This document shows, in pieces, positions 26,503 through 34,945 of a DNA stretch of 64,000 nt; within the stretch, counting starts at the first letter, position 1, and each line of letters starts with the position of its first letter. The DNA lies in assembly GCA_030680235.1 (NCBI GenBank), contig JAUXWQ010000052.1, forward strand, positions 1 to 64,000, written 5' to 3'. The notes beneath the pieces are model-generated. The model saw nothing but the letters and a program-made list of their open reading frames with translations, was not told the origin of the DNA and ran no database searches. This DNA is from Coxiellaceae bacterium. GTDB taxonomy: Bacteria; Pseudomonadota; Gammaproteobacteria; Coxiellales; Coxiellaceae. The position numbers and the translations under genes were made by a program.

Positions 26503-27090
26503 ATGTCACAAATAATGCCAGGCCTAACAGGACTAGATTATGTTATCGGGGGAATCCTTTTTATTTCCCTTCTGTTGGGTTTAATTCGTGGCTTTACAAA
26601 AGAAATTATCTCATTGCTTGCGTGGATCGCCGCTTTTTTTGCGGCAATTAAATTTTCGCCAGATGTAGATATGATGCTGCATTCTGTTATTCCGCATGCA
26701 GTGACGCGTTATATAGTTTCTATTGTGCTAATTTTTTTAGTGGTGCTTATCGCGGGCTGCTTGTTAAATAAAATCATTCATGCGGTATTAAAATTCACAG
26801 GCTTTGGCTTTTTTGATCGTTTGTTAGGATTGATTTTTGGAGGCGCACGCGGAGTGATCATTGTAACAATTATTTTGTTGGCAATATCCTTGATGCCTTC
26901 TCAAAATGCAGCCTGGGTAAAAGAGTCGAAATTGGCGCCCCATTTTGCGCCTTTAGTCGATCATTTTTCAGCAGAATTACCGGCTGATTTGAAAGCATTA
27001 AAATCAGCGTCATTAATGGTGCGTCAATTGATAGCGACGCATTATGCGACTGTGTTGAGGCAAGCTGCTTCTGAGGGTGCTGCTCAATAA
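26503..27090 (+). CDS. cvpA: CvpA-family membrane protein
   Basis: Inner-membrane protein named for colicin V production, linked to envelope integrity. It has 195 residues with four hydrophobic segments (about 10-30, 32-50, 66-90, 103-128), typical of CvpA. The early motif LDYVIGGILFISLLLGLIRG and the loop FDRLLGLIFGGARG are characteristic. A strong GGAGGAAGAA ribosome site precedes the ATG. It sits after folC-dedD as in E. coli, separated from dedD by RepB. The last base of its stop is the first base of the next gene. Confidence 0.93.
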   Translation: MSQIMPGLTGLDYVIGGILFISLLLGLIRGFTKEIISLLAWIAAFFAAIKFSPDVDMMLHSVIPHAVTRYIVSIVLIFLVVLIAGCLLNKIIHAVLKFTGFGFFDRLLGLIFGGARGVIIVTIILLAISLMPSQNAAWVKESKLAPHFAPLVDHFSAELPADLKALKSASLMVRQLIATHYATVLRQAASEGAAQ

Positions 27091-28004
27091 TGACTTATGC
27101 GCTTGAACTAAAATCTTTATATAAAACCTATTCAAATGGTGTTCATGCGCTAAAAGGAATTAATTTATCTGTTCGGTCGGGTGATTTTATTGCATTACTA
27201 GGCCCGAATGGCGCTGGAAAATCAACAACCATTGGCATTGTTAATTCTTTAATTTTAAAAACAAGTGGTGATGTTTTTATTTACGGCCACAATCTAGATG
27301 AAAATCCAAGTCTTGCAAAATCACATATTGGTGTTGTCCCTCAAGAGTTTAATTTTAATATTTTTGAAAAAGTAAAAAATATTTTAATTGATCAAGCGGG
27401 TTATTATGGTATTCCAAGAGCAGAAGCGATAAAGCGTGCCGAAAAATATTTAAAGCTGCTGGAGTTGTGGCATAAGCGTGATGAACCTGCGCGTAGCTTG
27501 TCTGGCGGGATGAAGCGTCGATTGATGATCGCGCGTGCCTTAATGCATGAACCAACATTATTAATCCTTGATGAGCCAACCGCGGGGGTTGATGTTGAGA
27601 TTCGACGTTCCATGTGGAAATTGTTAAAAGCACTCAATTCGCAGGGAATAACCATTATTTTAACAACGCATTATTTGGAAGAAGCGGAGCACTTATGTGA
27701 TCGAATTGCGATCATGAGTCGTGGTGAAGTTATTCAAGATTTACCGAAAAAGCAATTATTAAATTTACTGGGCGTTGAAACATTTATTTTGGATTTACAA
27801 AAACCATTGCTACATGCTTTACCTGAATTATCGTACTGTGAAATCAAACAAAAAGATGAAGTGACATTAGAGGTCATTTGCGAAAAGACAATGAGTTTGA
27901 ATACATTATTTGCTTTTTTAGATGCGCACAATGTGATTGTTTCTAGTATGCGAAACGAAGTGAATCGATTGGAAGAGTTGTTTTTGAGATTAACGACACT
28001 ATGA
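27090..28004 (+). CDS. ABC-2 type exporter ATPase (YadG-like)
   Basis: ATPase of an ABC exporter. It has 304 residues with Walker A LGPNGAGKST (about 36-45), signature LSGGMKRRL, Walker B LLILDEPTAGVD and the H loop TTHYLEEAE. The C-terminal about 80 residues form an accessory domain. Length and motifs fit E. coli YadG. It overlaps cvpA by one base and the permease gene by four, so all three are likely cotranscribed. The substrate is unknown. Confidence 0.9.
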   Translation: MTYALELKSLYKTYSNGVHALKGINLSVRSGDFIALLGPNGAGKSTTIGIVNSLILKTSGDVFIYGHNLDENPSLAKSHIGVVPQEFNFNIFEKVKNILIDQAGYYGIPRAEAIKRAEKYLKLLELWHKRDEPARSLSGGMKRRLMIARALMHEPTLLILDEPTAGVDVEIRRSMWKLLKALNSQGITIILTTHYLEEAEHLCDRIAIMSRGEVIQDLPKKQLLNLLGVETFILDLQKPLLHALPELSYCEIKQKDEVTLEVICEKTMSLNTLFAFLDAHNVIVSSMRNEVNRLEELFLRLTTL

Positions 28005-28774
28005 CATTAATACAGATTTGGATTGCTTATAAAGCCCTTGTGCGCAAGGAAATTGTACGGTGCTTGCGAATTTGGTCGCAAACCTTATTGCCGCCTGCTA
28101 TCACGATGGCGCTTTATTTCTTAATTTTTGGACAATTAATTGGTTCGCAACTGCGTCCGATGCAAGGCTTTACTTACATGCAATATATTGTGCCTGGGCT
28201 TGTGATGATGTCGGTGATTACAAATGGGTATATGAACGCCGTCTCTTCTTTTTTTGGTGCAAAATTTCAACGTAGCATTGAGGAGTTATTGGTTTCGCCA
28301 ACGCCTAATTTGATTATTTTATTGGGGTATGTGAGTGGCACAATGGTGCGTGTTTTTATGACAGCTGCTATTGTCATGGGTATTTCACTCTTCTTTACGC
28401 ATCTATCTATTCAGCATGTGGGCTTAATGATTTTTGTGATTTTTATTACGACACTTTTCTTTGGAACTGCGGGCATCATCAATGCTATTTTTGCAAGAAC
28501 CTTTGATGATATTTCATGGGTTTCTACTTTTCTATTAACACCGCTGACTTACCTGGGCGGCGTCTTTTTTTCTATCAATATGTTGTCAGGATTTTGGCAA
28601 AAAGTAGCTTATCTTGATCCTATTTTGTACATTGTCGATTTGTTTCGTTACAGTTTGCTGGGTGTGCAAGATACGAATATTTTTTTAGCGCTGACTATTT
28701 TTTGCGCTATGACCGTCATTGTCTTTGCATGTGCTTTGTATTTGTTGGGGCATAGTCATCGTTTGCGATCATAA
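28001..28774 (+). CDS. ABC-2 type exporter permease (YadH-like)
   Basis: Inner-membrane partner of the preceding ATPase. It has 257 residues with six hydrophobic segments and the ABC-2 signature region SIEELLVSPTPNLIILLGYV followed by LTPLTYLGGVFFSI. The size equals E. coli YadH. The ATG overlaps the upstream stop (ATGA). The substrate is not known; relatives include nodulation-factor and polysaccharide exporters. Confidence 0.9.
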   Translation: MTLIQIWIAYKALVRKEIVRCLRIWSQTLLPPAITMALYFLIFGQLIGSQLRPMQGFTYMQYIVPGLVMMSVITNGYMNAVSSFFGAKFQRSIEELLVSPTPNLIILLGYVSGTMVRVFMTAAIVMGISLFFTHLSIQHVGLMIFVIFITTLFFGTAGIINAIFARTFDDISWVSTFLLTPLTYLGGVFFSINMLSGFWQKVAYLDPILYIVDLFRYSLLGVQDTNIFLALTIFCAMTVIVFACALYLLGHSHRLRS

Positions 28775-28803
28775 AGTTGCTCGGGCCATTGAGAGCTTGG
28801 ATG

Positions 28804-28841
28804 GGAGCGCGCGTGTTTTTGTAGGAAATCTCGATGCGCAT
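28804..28841. repeat. decayed RepC half copy
   Basis: GGAGCGCGCGTGTTTTTGTA followed by GGAAATCTCGATGCGCATA matches the right flank of RepC copies at 8878 and 49303 (GTGTTTTTGCAGGA, TCTCGAT). No facing arm is seen. Confidence 0.5.
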
Positions 28842-28865
28842 AAAATCCGGTATAAAAAACCCGGT

Positions 28866-29036
28866 CAGCAATTCCACGAATGTCTGAAAAACCGCTAATT
28901 TTCAGGTTTTAGGTGAGGTTGAACGATAATTTGTTGAGAAAAGCGGAGTGTACACGAAGTACCTGAGCATTTTCGAGACAAATTATCGTTCAAGATCGCC
29001 AAAAGATGAAAATTTTTTGTTCATGGGGAATTACTG
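28866..29036. mobile_element. RepA copy 2, complete, with 9-bp flanking direct repeats
   Basis: A 171-bp palindromic element. Terminal repeats are CAGCAATTCC and GGGGAATTACTG, and inner arms TTGAACGATAATTTGTTGAG and TTTTCGAGACAAATTATCGT pair. Both sides carry the exact 9-mer AAACCCGGT (28857-28865 and 29037-29045), as expected of a target-site duplication. No coding capacity, so it is MITE-like and would need a transposase in trans. It lies 77 bases before recA. Confidence 0.75.
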
Positions 29037-29112
29037 AAACCCGGTATAGTTTCTTGTCATGCTTTATGAAATAATACGACAAGTTTTTTTACCTATACGT
29101 GAGGACACGGAC

Positions 29113-30162
29113 ATGATCGAAGATAAAAACAAAGCACTTTCTGTGGCGTTAGCGCAAATTGAAAAACAATTTGGCCGTGGTGCGGTGATGCGTCTTGGTG
29201 AACAGCCTGCTGTCGATGTTTCCGTTATTTCAACGGGATCGTTAGGATTAGATATTGCCTTAGGTATTGGTGGCTTACCCCGTGGTCGTGTTGTTGAAAT
29301 TTATGGCCCAGAATCTTCCGGTAAAACGACATTAACTTTGCAAACCATTGCGGCGTGTCAAAAAGCGGGTGGCACAGCGGCATTTGTCGATGCGGAACAT
29401 GCATTGGATCCTATTTATGCGGAAAAGCTGGGTGTCGACGTTAAAAAACTATTGGTGTCACAGCCGGATACGGGCGAGCAAGCATTAGAAATTACCGATA
29501 TGTTGGTGCGCTCAGGTGCTGTTGATATGGTTGTTATCGATTCTGTTGCGGCGTTAACACCACGTGCGGAAATTGAAGGCGATATGGGCGATTCGCATAT
29601 GGGATTGCAGGCGCGTTTGATGTCGCAGGCATTGCGTAAACTGACTTCTAACATCAAGAAATCAAACACCTTGGTTATTTTCATCAATCAAATCCGCATG
29701 AAAATTGGCGTTATGTTTGGTAACCCAGAAACAACAACAGGTGGTAATGCATTGAAGTTTTATGCATCTGTGCGCTTAGATATTCGTAGAACAGGCGCTA
29801 TTAAAAAAGGTGATGAGATCATCGGCAATGAGACGCGTATTAAGGTTGTTAAAAATAAAGTGGCGCCACCGTTTCGTCAAGTAGACTGTGAAATTTTGTA
29901 TGGTGAAGGTATTTCAAAAGAAGGTGAATTGATTGAGATTGGTGTTGCGCAAAACCTGATTGAGAAGTCGGGTGCGTGGTATAGTTATCAAGGAACGCGT
30001 ATTGGCCAAGGCAAAGATAACGTACGCGAATATTTGAAAGAAAATAAAGCGATGGCGCAAGATATTGATACGAAAATTCGTGCTTTGTTATTGACGAATC
30101 CTGCTGCAATTGCAAATAAAATGAAAATTGAAGCGACTGAAGATGAAATGGTAGATGCTTAA
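29113..30162 (+). CDS. recA: recombinase RecA
   Basis: Strand-exchange protein for homologous recombination and DNA repair. It has 349 residues starting at the ATG with GAGGACACGG upstream; the frame is open 18 codons further. Walker A is GPESSGKTT and the other core motifs ([54 protein letters not shown]) are intact. The C-terminus is acidic ([10 protein letters not shown]) as usual. No LexA-type box (CTG-N10-CAG) is visible between RepA and the start. recX follows, then alaS, lysC and csrA. Confidence 0.99.
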   Translation: MIEDKNKALSVALAQIEKQFGRGAVMRLGEQPAVDVSVISTGSLGLDIALGIGGLPRGRVVEIYGPESSGKTTLTLQTIAACQKAGGTAAFVDAEHALDPIYAEKLGVDVKKLLVSQPDTGEQALEITDMLVRSGAVDMVVIDSVAALTPRAEIEGDMGDSHMGLQARLMSQALRKLTSNIKKSNTLVIFINQIRMKIGVMFGNPETTTGGNALKFYASVRLDIRRTGAIKKGDEIIGNETRIKVVKNKVAPPFRQVDCEILYGEGISKEGELIEIGVAQNLIEKSGAWYSYQGTRIGQGKDNVREYLKENKAMAQDIDTKIRALLLTNPAAIANKMKIEATEDEMVDA

Positions 30163-30170
30163 GAACATTG

Positions 30171-30252
30171 CCATTGATTTAAGCATTTTCGAAACAAATT
30201 ACCGTTCAAGATCGCCAAAAGATGAAAATTTTTTGTTCACGGGGAATTGCTG
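30171..30252. repeat. RepA right-half fragment after recA
   Basis: About 80 bases matching RepA from its centre (GCATTTTCGAAACAAATTAC) to the right terminus GGGGAATTGCTG. It begins 9 bases after the recA stop; the left half is absent. Confidence 0.8.
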
Positions 30253-30262
30253 TAGCGACATT

Positions 30263-30305
30263 CCTTAGGTTGACGCGCATGTGTTGCCGCATGCGCTACC
30301 TTAGG
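30263..30305. other. hairpin between recA and recX
   Basis: CCTTAGGT (30263-30270) pairs with ACCTTAGG (30298-30305) and GCGCATG (30275-30281) with CATGCGC (30290-30296). In other bacteria a terminator in this gap lowers recX relative to recA. Here there is no T run, so its effect is uncertain. Confidence 0.5.
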
Positions 30306-30315
30306 ATCTTCGTAG

Positions 30316-30363
30316 TAAAAGCACCTAAAAATGAGCGCGTTCAACGAGGCATGAACAGTTACG
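30316..30363. repeat. RepB right-end remnant
   Basis: GCACCTAAAAATGAGCGCGT followed by TCAACGAGGCATGAACAGTTACGA resembles the RepB right flank at 37840-37880 with several changes. It ends right at the recX start codon. Confidence 0.45.
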
Positions 30364-30798
30364 ATGAATAAAACTCATGAAAAAGCGATTGACTATTTAT
30401 CCAGACGCGAACATTCGCGTGCTGAGTTAAAGCAGAAGTTGGCTGTAAAAGATTTTCCCCTTGAAGACATTGAGACGACGCTCGATGATCTTGCTGCTAG
30501 AAACTTCCAAAGTGATGCGCGTTTTGCTGAAACTTATGTCCGTTATCGCAAACAAGCGGGTTTTGGGCCATTAAAGATTATTGCTGAATTGCGTGAACGC
30601 GGTGTTGATGATGCCATTATTTCCTCGACTGTCGATAGCAATGCAAATGAATGGCAAACACAAATGATCGATGTATGGAAAAGAAAATTTTCTTCCGGAA
30701 TAAAAACAAAAGACAAAGCCGCGCAATTTCGTTTTTTAGCATCGCGCGGTTATTTGACTGAAGCAATCAATAAAATATTATTTTCGACAAAAAGTTGA
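30364..30798 (+). CDS. recX: RecA regulator RecX
   Basis: Binds RecA filaments and restrains their extension. It has 144 residues, helical throughout, with the three-helix RecX repeats: AIDYLSRREHSRAELKQKL, then DLAARNFQSDARFAETYVRY, then LRERGVDDAIIS. It lies 201 bases after recA, separated by repeat fragments and a hairpin. The 3' end overlaps the convergent ankyrin gene by 21 bases. No good ribosome site is visible before the ATG. Confidence 0.93.
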   Translation: MNKTHEKAIDYLSRREHSRAELKQKLAVKDFPLEDIETTLDDLAARNFQSDARFAETYVRYRKQAGFGPLKIIAELRERGVDDAIISSTVDSNANEWQTQMIDVWKRKFSSGIKTKDKAAQFRFLASRGYLTEAINKILFSTKS

Positions 30799-32163
30799 GA
30801 GTGTATGAGCATCTAAATACGGTTTCTTGTGACCAGACAATGCAAACAAAGTATTTTTATTGAAAGAGTGACGACAAAATAATTGACTGCCCACTTTTGC
30901 GCCATAGGCAGTTAATAGTGATGCAATTTCAGGATTATTTGCTGCTTGGAAAAAAGGCGCGGGGGATCCTCTATTGGGATCAGCACCATGTTCCAGTAAC
31001 AGACCTACCATTGCGATATCATGCCTTCCAATAGCAATTTCTAAAGGGGTTTTATTAAATTCCTCTTGATTATTTACTTCCTGTGCGTTGAATAAAGCAA
31101 AAATTCCTGCGTCCGGTTTTGCGCCCTTGGCTAATAATAATCTTGCGATTTTAATGTCCCCATTATAGCTTGCATGCGCCAGTGGGGTTGGACTGCCTAA
31201 ATTAGGATAGGCGCCATTTTGCAGTAATAATTTTGCAATGGAAAAACGCCCATTTTTGCAAGCTAATGTTAATGCTGTTGAAGTGCCAGCCAATTGATTG
31301 ACAGGTGCTTTATGTTTTAATAAGGAAAAAACTTCGTTTCTAAGGCCCTCAGCCGCCGCCATATGCAACCAATTATCCATTGAATTATTAAAGAGAGCTG
31401 CTTTTTTTTCTGCATCATGTAATTTTTTCCACTCAGGGTTTTTGCGTAGCGACCTCCAAAATGCTTTTGCAGTAGCTTTATTTTCATCGGTGATAAAAGC
31501 ATGTATGTGAATTACGGATTCATCGCGTTTATCGGATAATGCTTGATTCACGGCTGCTGCAAAGTGCTCATTTGATTCATATATTTGTTTTGGCATTTGA
31601 TTGGCATCAATTAAATGCCACCGTGAAAATTTTTGATCGATGTGTGCCGCAATGGAGTGTGAAAATGAGCTCAATATGAGAGAGAAATTATGTGGGAAAA
31701 TGCGATTCATTTTTTGCATTAGCGCAAAGCATTGTGATAGTTCTTCTTTTGTGTAAAGGGTGGAAAAATAAGCGCTGCGTGATATTTCAATATTGTCTTG
31801 CAGGGCAAAATAGTGGAGTGCGGTATGGGGGTCTTGTTTTGCATAATCTCTTGTTTGATTTGTTTTATAAAAGGCTGAATATTGCTCGGGATTCTGTGCA
31901 AATGTTAATGCATCAAAAAAGCGTATGGTATGTTGATCCATTTCATTGAGTGGGTCTGACATAGCGCTTATTTTTTTTAGATGACTGTCAAAAAAATGCC
32001 ATTGATTGGTAATAATTGAATACGCTGCATAGCAACTGAGTCCATGACAATAGCCTTGCTGTGGTGGGTATCCTGCGCGATTACTGCGGTCTAGTAGGTC
32101 CAGATGGGTTAGGTAGGGTCTTACAAAAAAATTAAATGGTTGTGAACGTCTTAATAATCTCAT
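30778..32163 (-). CDS. ankyrin-repeat protein with papain-like N-terminal domain, effector candidate
   Basis: Protein of 461 residues counted from the ATG with GAGAG upstream; the frame extends 11 codons to a GTG. The N-terminal about 250 residues contain QQGYCHGLS (Cys39), then HSIAAHIDQKFSRWHLIDAN about 130 residues later (His174 and Asp186). This is the Cys-His-Asp order and context of C58/YopT-type cysteine proteases. Residues about 260-435 hold ankyrin repeats (TALTLACKNGRFSIAKLLLQ; TPLEIAIGRHDIAMVGLLLE; HGADPNRGSP). Such fusions are typical of type IV effectors in Legionella and Coxiella. It lies between recX and alaS, interrupting a conserved order. Protease activity and secretion are inference. 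Confidence 0.75.
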   Translation of the reverse strand: MRLLRRSQPFNFFVRPYLTHLDLLDRSNRAGYPPQQGYCHGLSCYAAYSIITNQWHFFDSHLKKISAMSDPLNEMDQHTIRFFDALTFAQNPEQYSAFYKTNQTRDYAKQDPHTALHYFALQDNIEISRSAYFSTLYTKEELSQCFALMQKMNRIFPHNFSLILSSFSHSIAAHIDQKFSRWHLIDANQMPKQIYESNEHFAAAVNQALSDKRDESVIHIHAFITDENKATAKAFWRSLRKNPEWKKLHDAEKKAALFNNSMDNWLHMAAAEGLRNEVFSLLKHKAPVNQLAGTSTALTLACKNGRFSIAKLLLQNGAYPNLGSPTPLAHASYNGDIKIARLLLAKGAKPDAGIFALFNAQEVNNQEEFNKTPLEIAIGRHDIAMVGLLLEHGADPNRGSPAPFFQAANNPEIASLLTAYGAKVGSQLFCRHSFNKNTLFALSGHKKPYLDAHTLSTFCRK

Positions 32164-32277
32164 AAAGCTCTCGTTAACTGTAGGTGGGATGTGCACATTT
32201 TGCAGTGAGTTTTTGCTGTTTGCAACGTGATCACGCAGTTAATCAATATCAATGACTACGTTATTCTGACAAACCTC

Positions 32278-32305
32278 TTGTCATTATTCCTTCAGCGTCT
32301 AAAAT
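32278..32305 (+). promoter_or_regulatory. candidate alaS promoter
   Basis: TTGTCA (32278-32283) and TAAAAT (32300-32305) are 16 bases apart, about 30 bases before the alaS start. The upstream ankyrin gene is divergent, so a promoter is required here. Confidence 0.55.
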
Positions 32306-32336
32306 AATGCGTAATATTCACCGACAAGGTTCTACC

Positions 32337-34934
32337 ATGACGCAGACTTTTATGACCAGCGATCAACTTCGTGCCGCATTTACGGACTATTTTAAAGCGC
32401 ATCAGCACACGCATGTCGCGAGCAGTCCGTTGGTTCCGCTCGAAGATCCTACCCTATTGTTTACCAATGCGGGTATGGTCCCGTTTAAGGATGTCTTTTT
32501 AGGCATTGAAAAACGGGATTATACGCGTGCAGTGAGTATTCAGCGATGCGTACGTGCCGGCGGAAAGCATAATGATTTAGAAAATGTTGGCTATACACAA
32601 CGCCACCATACGTTTTTTGAAATGGTGGGTAATTTTAGCTTTGGAGATTATTTTAAGGTAGAGGCAATTCAGTTTGCATGGGAGTTTTTAACTAAAGTTT
32701 TGCAAATTCCCGCTGAAAAATTATGGGTCACTGTTTACAAAGATGATAAAGAAAGTGAATCCATTTGGTTAGAGCAGATAAAAGTGGATCCAAAGCGTTT
32801 TTCGCGCTGTGGGGAAAAAGATAATTTTTGGTCGATGGGTGATACTGGCCCTTGTGGGCCTTGCACGGAAATTTTTTATGATCATGGCCCTGGCGTTGCG
32901 GGTGGCCCGCCAGGTTCAAAAGACGAATCCGGCGATCGTTACACGGAAATCTGGAACTTGGTGTTCATGCAATTTAATCGGGATGCATCGGGTCGCTTAA
33001 CGTCCTTGCCAAGACCTTGTGTTGATACTGGCATGGGTTTGGAGCGCATTGCGGCTGTGATGCAAGGCGTTCACGACAACTATGATATCGATACGTTTAA
33101 AGCTTTATTGCATGCGTTGAGTGTGCTTGTTGACTCTCAGGATACTAAAGCAATTCCGATGCGCGTGATTGTAGATCATATTCGCTCAGCAAGCTTTTTA
33201 ATTGCCGATGGTGTAACGCCATCAAATGAAGGTCGTGGTTATGTGGTACGACGCATTATTCGTCGCGCGGCGCGTTATGGTTTTAAATTAGGACAGCAAA
33301 AACCATTTTTTTATCGTTTAGTGCCTGCGCTTGTAAAAGAGATGGGTGATATCTATCCACAATTGGTTGCGTCACAATCCTTTATAGAACAAATCATTGC
33401 GCAGGAAGAGAAACAATTTTCACTGACTTTGTCGAAAGGCTTGAAGATTCTTGATAAAGAATTGGAAGAATCAAGTGATGCCAAAATTAGTGGTCAGTTG
33501 ATGTTTCAATTATATGATACTTATGGGTTTCCCCCTGATTTAACGATTGATATCGCGAAAGAACGACATTTATCCTGGGATATGGAGGACTTTAATGCCG
33601 CAATGTTGAAACAGCGTGAGCAATCGCAGCAGTCTCAGCAATTTAATCGTGATCAAACTGAGCATGTACATTTGACGGGTGAAACAAAATTCACCGGGTA
33701 TGAAAAAATGCTGGATGAAGGCAGTGTCACTATTTTATTGCATGATTCAAAGCCGGTCAGCCAATTAAAAAAGGGTGAGAAAGGCACGGTTGTGCTGGAT
33801 CAGACGCCATTTTATGCAGAATCAGGTGGGCAAGTAGGTGATACTGGGTTTTTATATTTTCAGAATGGTTCTTTTTATGTGACAGACACGCAGAAAAAAG
33901 GGTCTGTGATTTTGCATCAAGGTAGGGTTGTTGCTGGTGAATTATCGAATGGAATGTTAGTGCGTGCGGAAGTAGATGCTGCGCGCTTACAAACCAAATT
34001 GAATCACTCTGCGACTCATTTATTGCATGAAGCATTACGTCGGATATTGGGTGAGCATGTGGTGCAAAAGGGTTCTCATGTTGACTCAAAACGGTTACGT
34101 TTTGATTTTGCGCATACACAAGCGTTAACACTTTTGCAAATACAAGCCATTGAGCAGCTCATTAATCAGCAAATACAGGATAATCATGCGTTGCATACTG
34201 TTGTTAAATCTCTGGAAGAGGCTAAGCAGGGTGGTGCAATGGCGCTGTTTTCTGAGAAGTATGCAGATGAAGTGCGTGTGGTTTCTATGGGTGCATTTTC
34301 AACAGAGATTTGTGGGGGCATTCATGCTTCGCGAACGGGTGATATTGGATTATTTAAAATTATATCAGAGTCTGCATCAGCCTCGGGGGTTCGTCGAATT
34401 GAGGCGGTGACTGGGTTAGAAGCATTGAATTATATCAATAATATGCAGCAACAATTGCAACAGCTAGCTGAGATATTAAAAGTACCAAAAGAGGCGTTGA
34501 TTGAAAAAGTGACGCAGTTGCTAGATCATACGCGTCATTTGACCAAAGAAATTGCTGGTTTTAAGCAAAAAGCAGCGCAGCAAAGTACCGGAGAGATTAG
34601 CGCTAACATTAAAAAAATCGGGGAAGTTTCTGTTTTAATTCAAGAAATTAAAAATAGTGATCGTGAGTCGTTAAGACATACAGCTGATCAATTAAAGAGC
34701 AGTCTAGGTGAGTATGTGATATTATTGGCAACCATTTCCGATGAAAAAATTGTTTATTTATCATTGGTTAGTAAAGAAATCTCATCTAGATTATCTGCGC
34801 CAGAGTTATTGAAGGCGGCGGGCGCTAAAGGGGGTGGTCGTCCAGACATGGCGCAAGGTGGTGGAGATGAACCTTTGCGCTTGCCGGAGGCATTGAAATC
34901 CGCGATGCTATGGGTTGAAGGTAAGTTGTCTTAG
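32337..34934 (+). CDS. alaS: alanyl-tRNA synthetase
   Basis: Class II synthetase charging tRNA-Ala, with editing of mischarged serine. It has 865 residues. Motif 2 region GGKHNDLENVGYTQRHHTFF, the editing zinc motif HSATHLLHEALRR (HxxxH), the second pair in CGGIHASRTGDIG, and the C-terminal C-Ala domain with GAKGGGRPDMAQGGG are all present. The ATG at 32337 has AAGG seven bases upstream; a second ATG five codons on is also possible. It is followed 11 bases later by lysC. Confidence 0.98.
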   Translation: MTQTFMTSDQLRAAFTDYFKAHQHTHVASSPLVPLEDPTLLFTNAGMVPFKDVFLGIEKRDYTRAVSIQRCVRAGGKHNDLENVGYTQRHHTFFEMVGNFSFGDYFKVEAIQFAWEFLTKVLQIPAEKLWVTVYKDDKESESIWLEQIKVDPKRFSRCGEKDNFWSMGDTGPCGPCTEIFYDHGPGVAGGPPGSKDESGDRYTEIWNLVFMQFNRDASGRLTSLPRPCVDTGMGLERIAAVMQGVHDNYDIDTFKALLHALSVLVDSQDTKAIPMRVIVDHIRSASFLIADGVTPSNEGRGYVVRRIIRRAARYGFKLGQQKPFFYRLVPALVKEMGDIYPQLVASQSFIEQIIAQEEKQFSLTLSKGLKILDKELEESSDAKISGQLMFQLYDTYGFPPDLTIDIAKERHLSWDMEDFNAAMLKQREQSQQSQQFNRDQTEHVHLTGETKFTGYEKMLDEGSVTILLHDSKPVSQLKKGEKGTVVLDQTPFYAESGGQVGDTGFLYFQNGSFYVTDTQKKGSVILHQGRVVAGELSNGMLVRAEVDAARLQTKLNHSATHLLHEALRRILGEHVVQKGSHVDSKRLRFDFAHTQALTLLQIQAIEQLINQQIQDNHALHTVVKSLEEAKQGGAMALFSEKYADEVRVVSMGAFSTEICGGIHASRTGDIGLFKIISESASASGVRRIEAVTGLEALNYINNMQQQLQQLAEILKVPKEALIEKVTQLLDHTRHLTKEIAGFKQKAAQQSTGEISANIKKIGEVSVLIQEIKNSDRESLRHTADQLKSSLGEYVILLATISDEKIVYLSLVSKEISSRLSAPELLKAAGAKGGGRPDMAQGGGDEPLRLPEALKSAMLWVEGKLS

Positions 34935-34945
34935 AGTAAAAATAT

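Noticed and set aside
27090-28774. ABC exporter as a purF replacement in folC-dedD-cvpA
   Set aside because: Adjacency to cvpA is real, but YadGH-type exporters have no link to purine synthesis; it is probably just the neighbouring block.
28857-29112. SOS (LexA) box before recA
   Set aside because: No CTG-N10-CAG-like palindrome was found in the gap. Absence of LexA control is plausible for this group but not proven.
33757-34131. Minus-strand open frame within alaS
   Set aside because: It lies fully inside the conserved editing domain of alaS, has no ribosome site and its composition follows the complementary codons.
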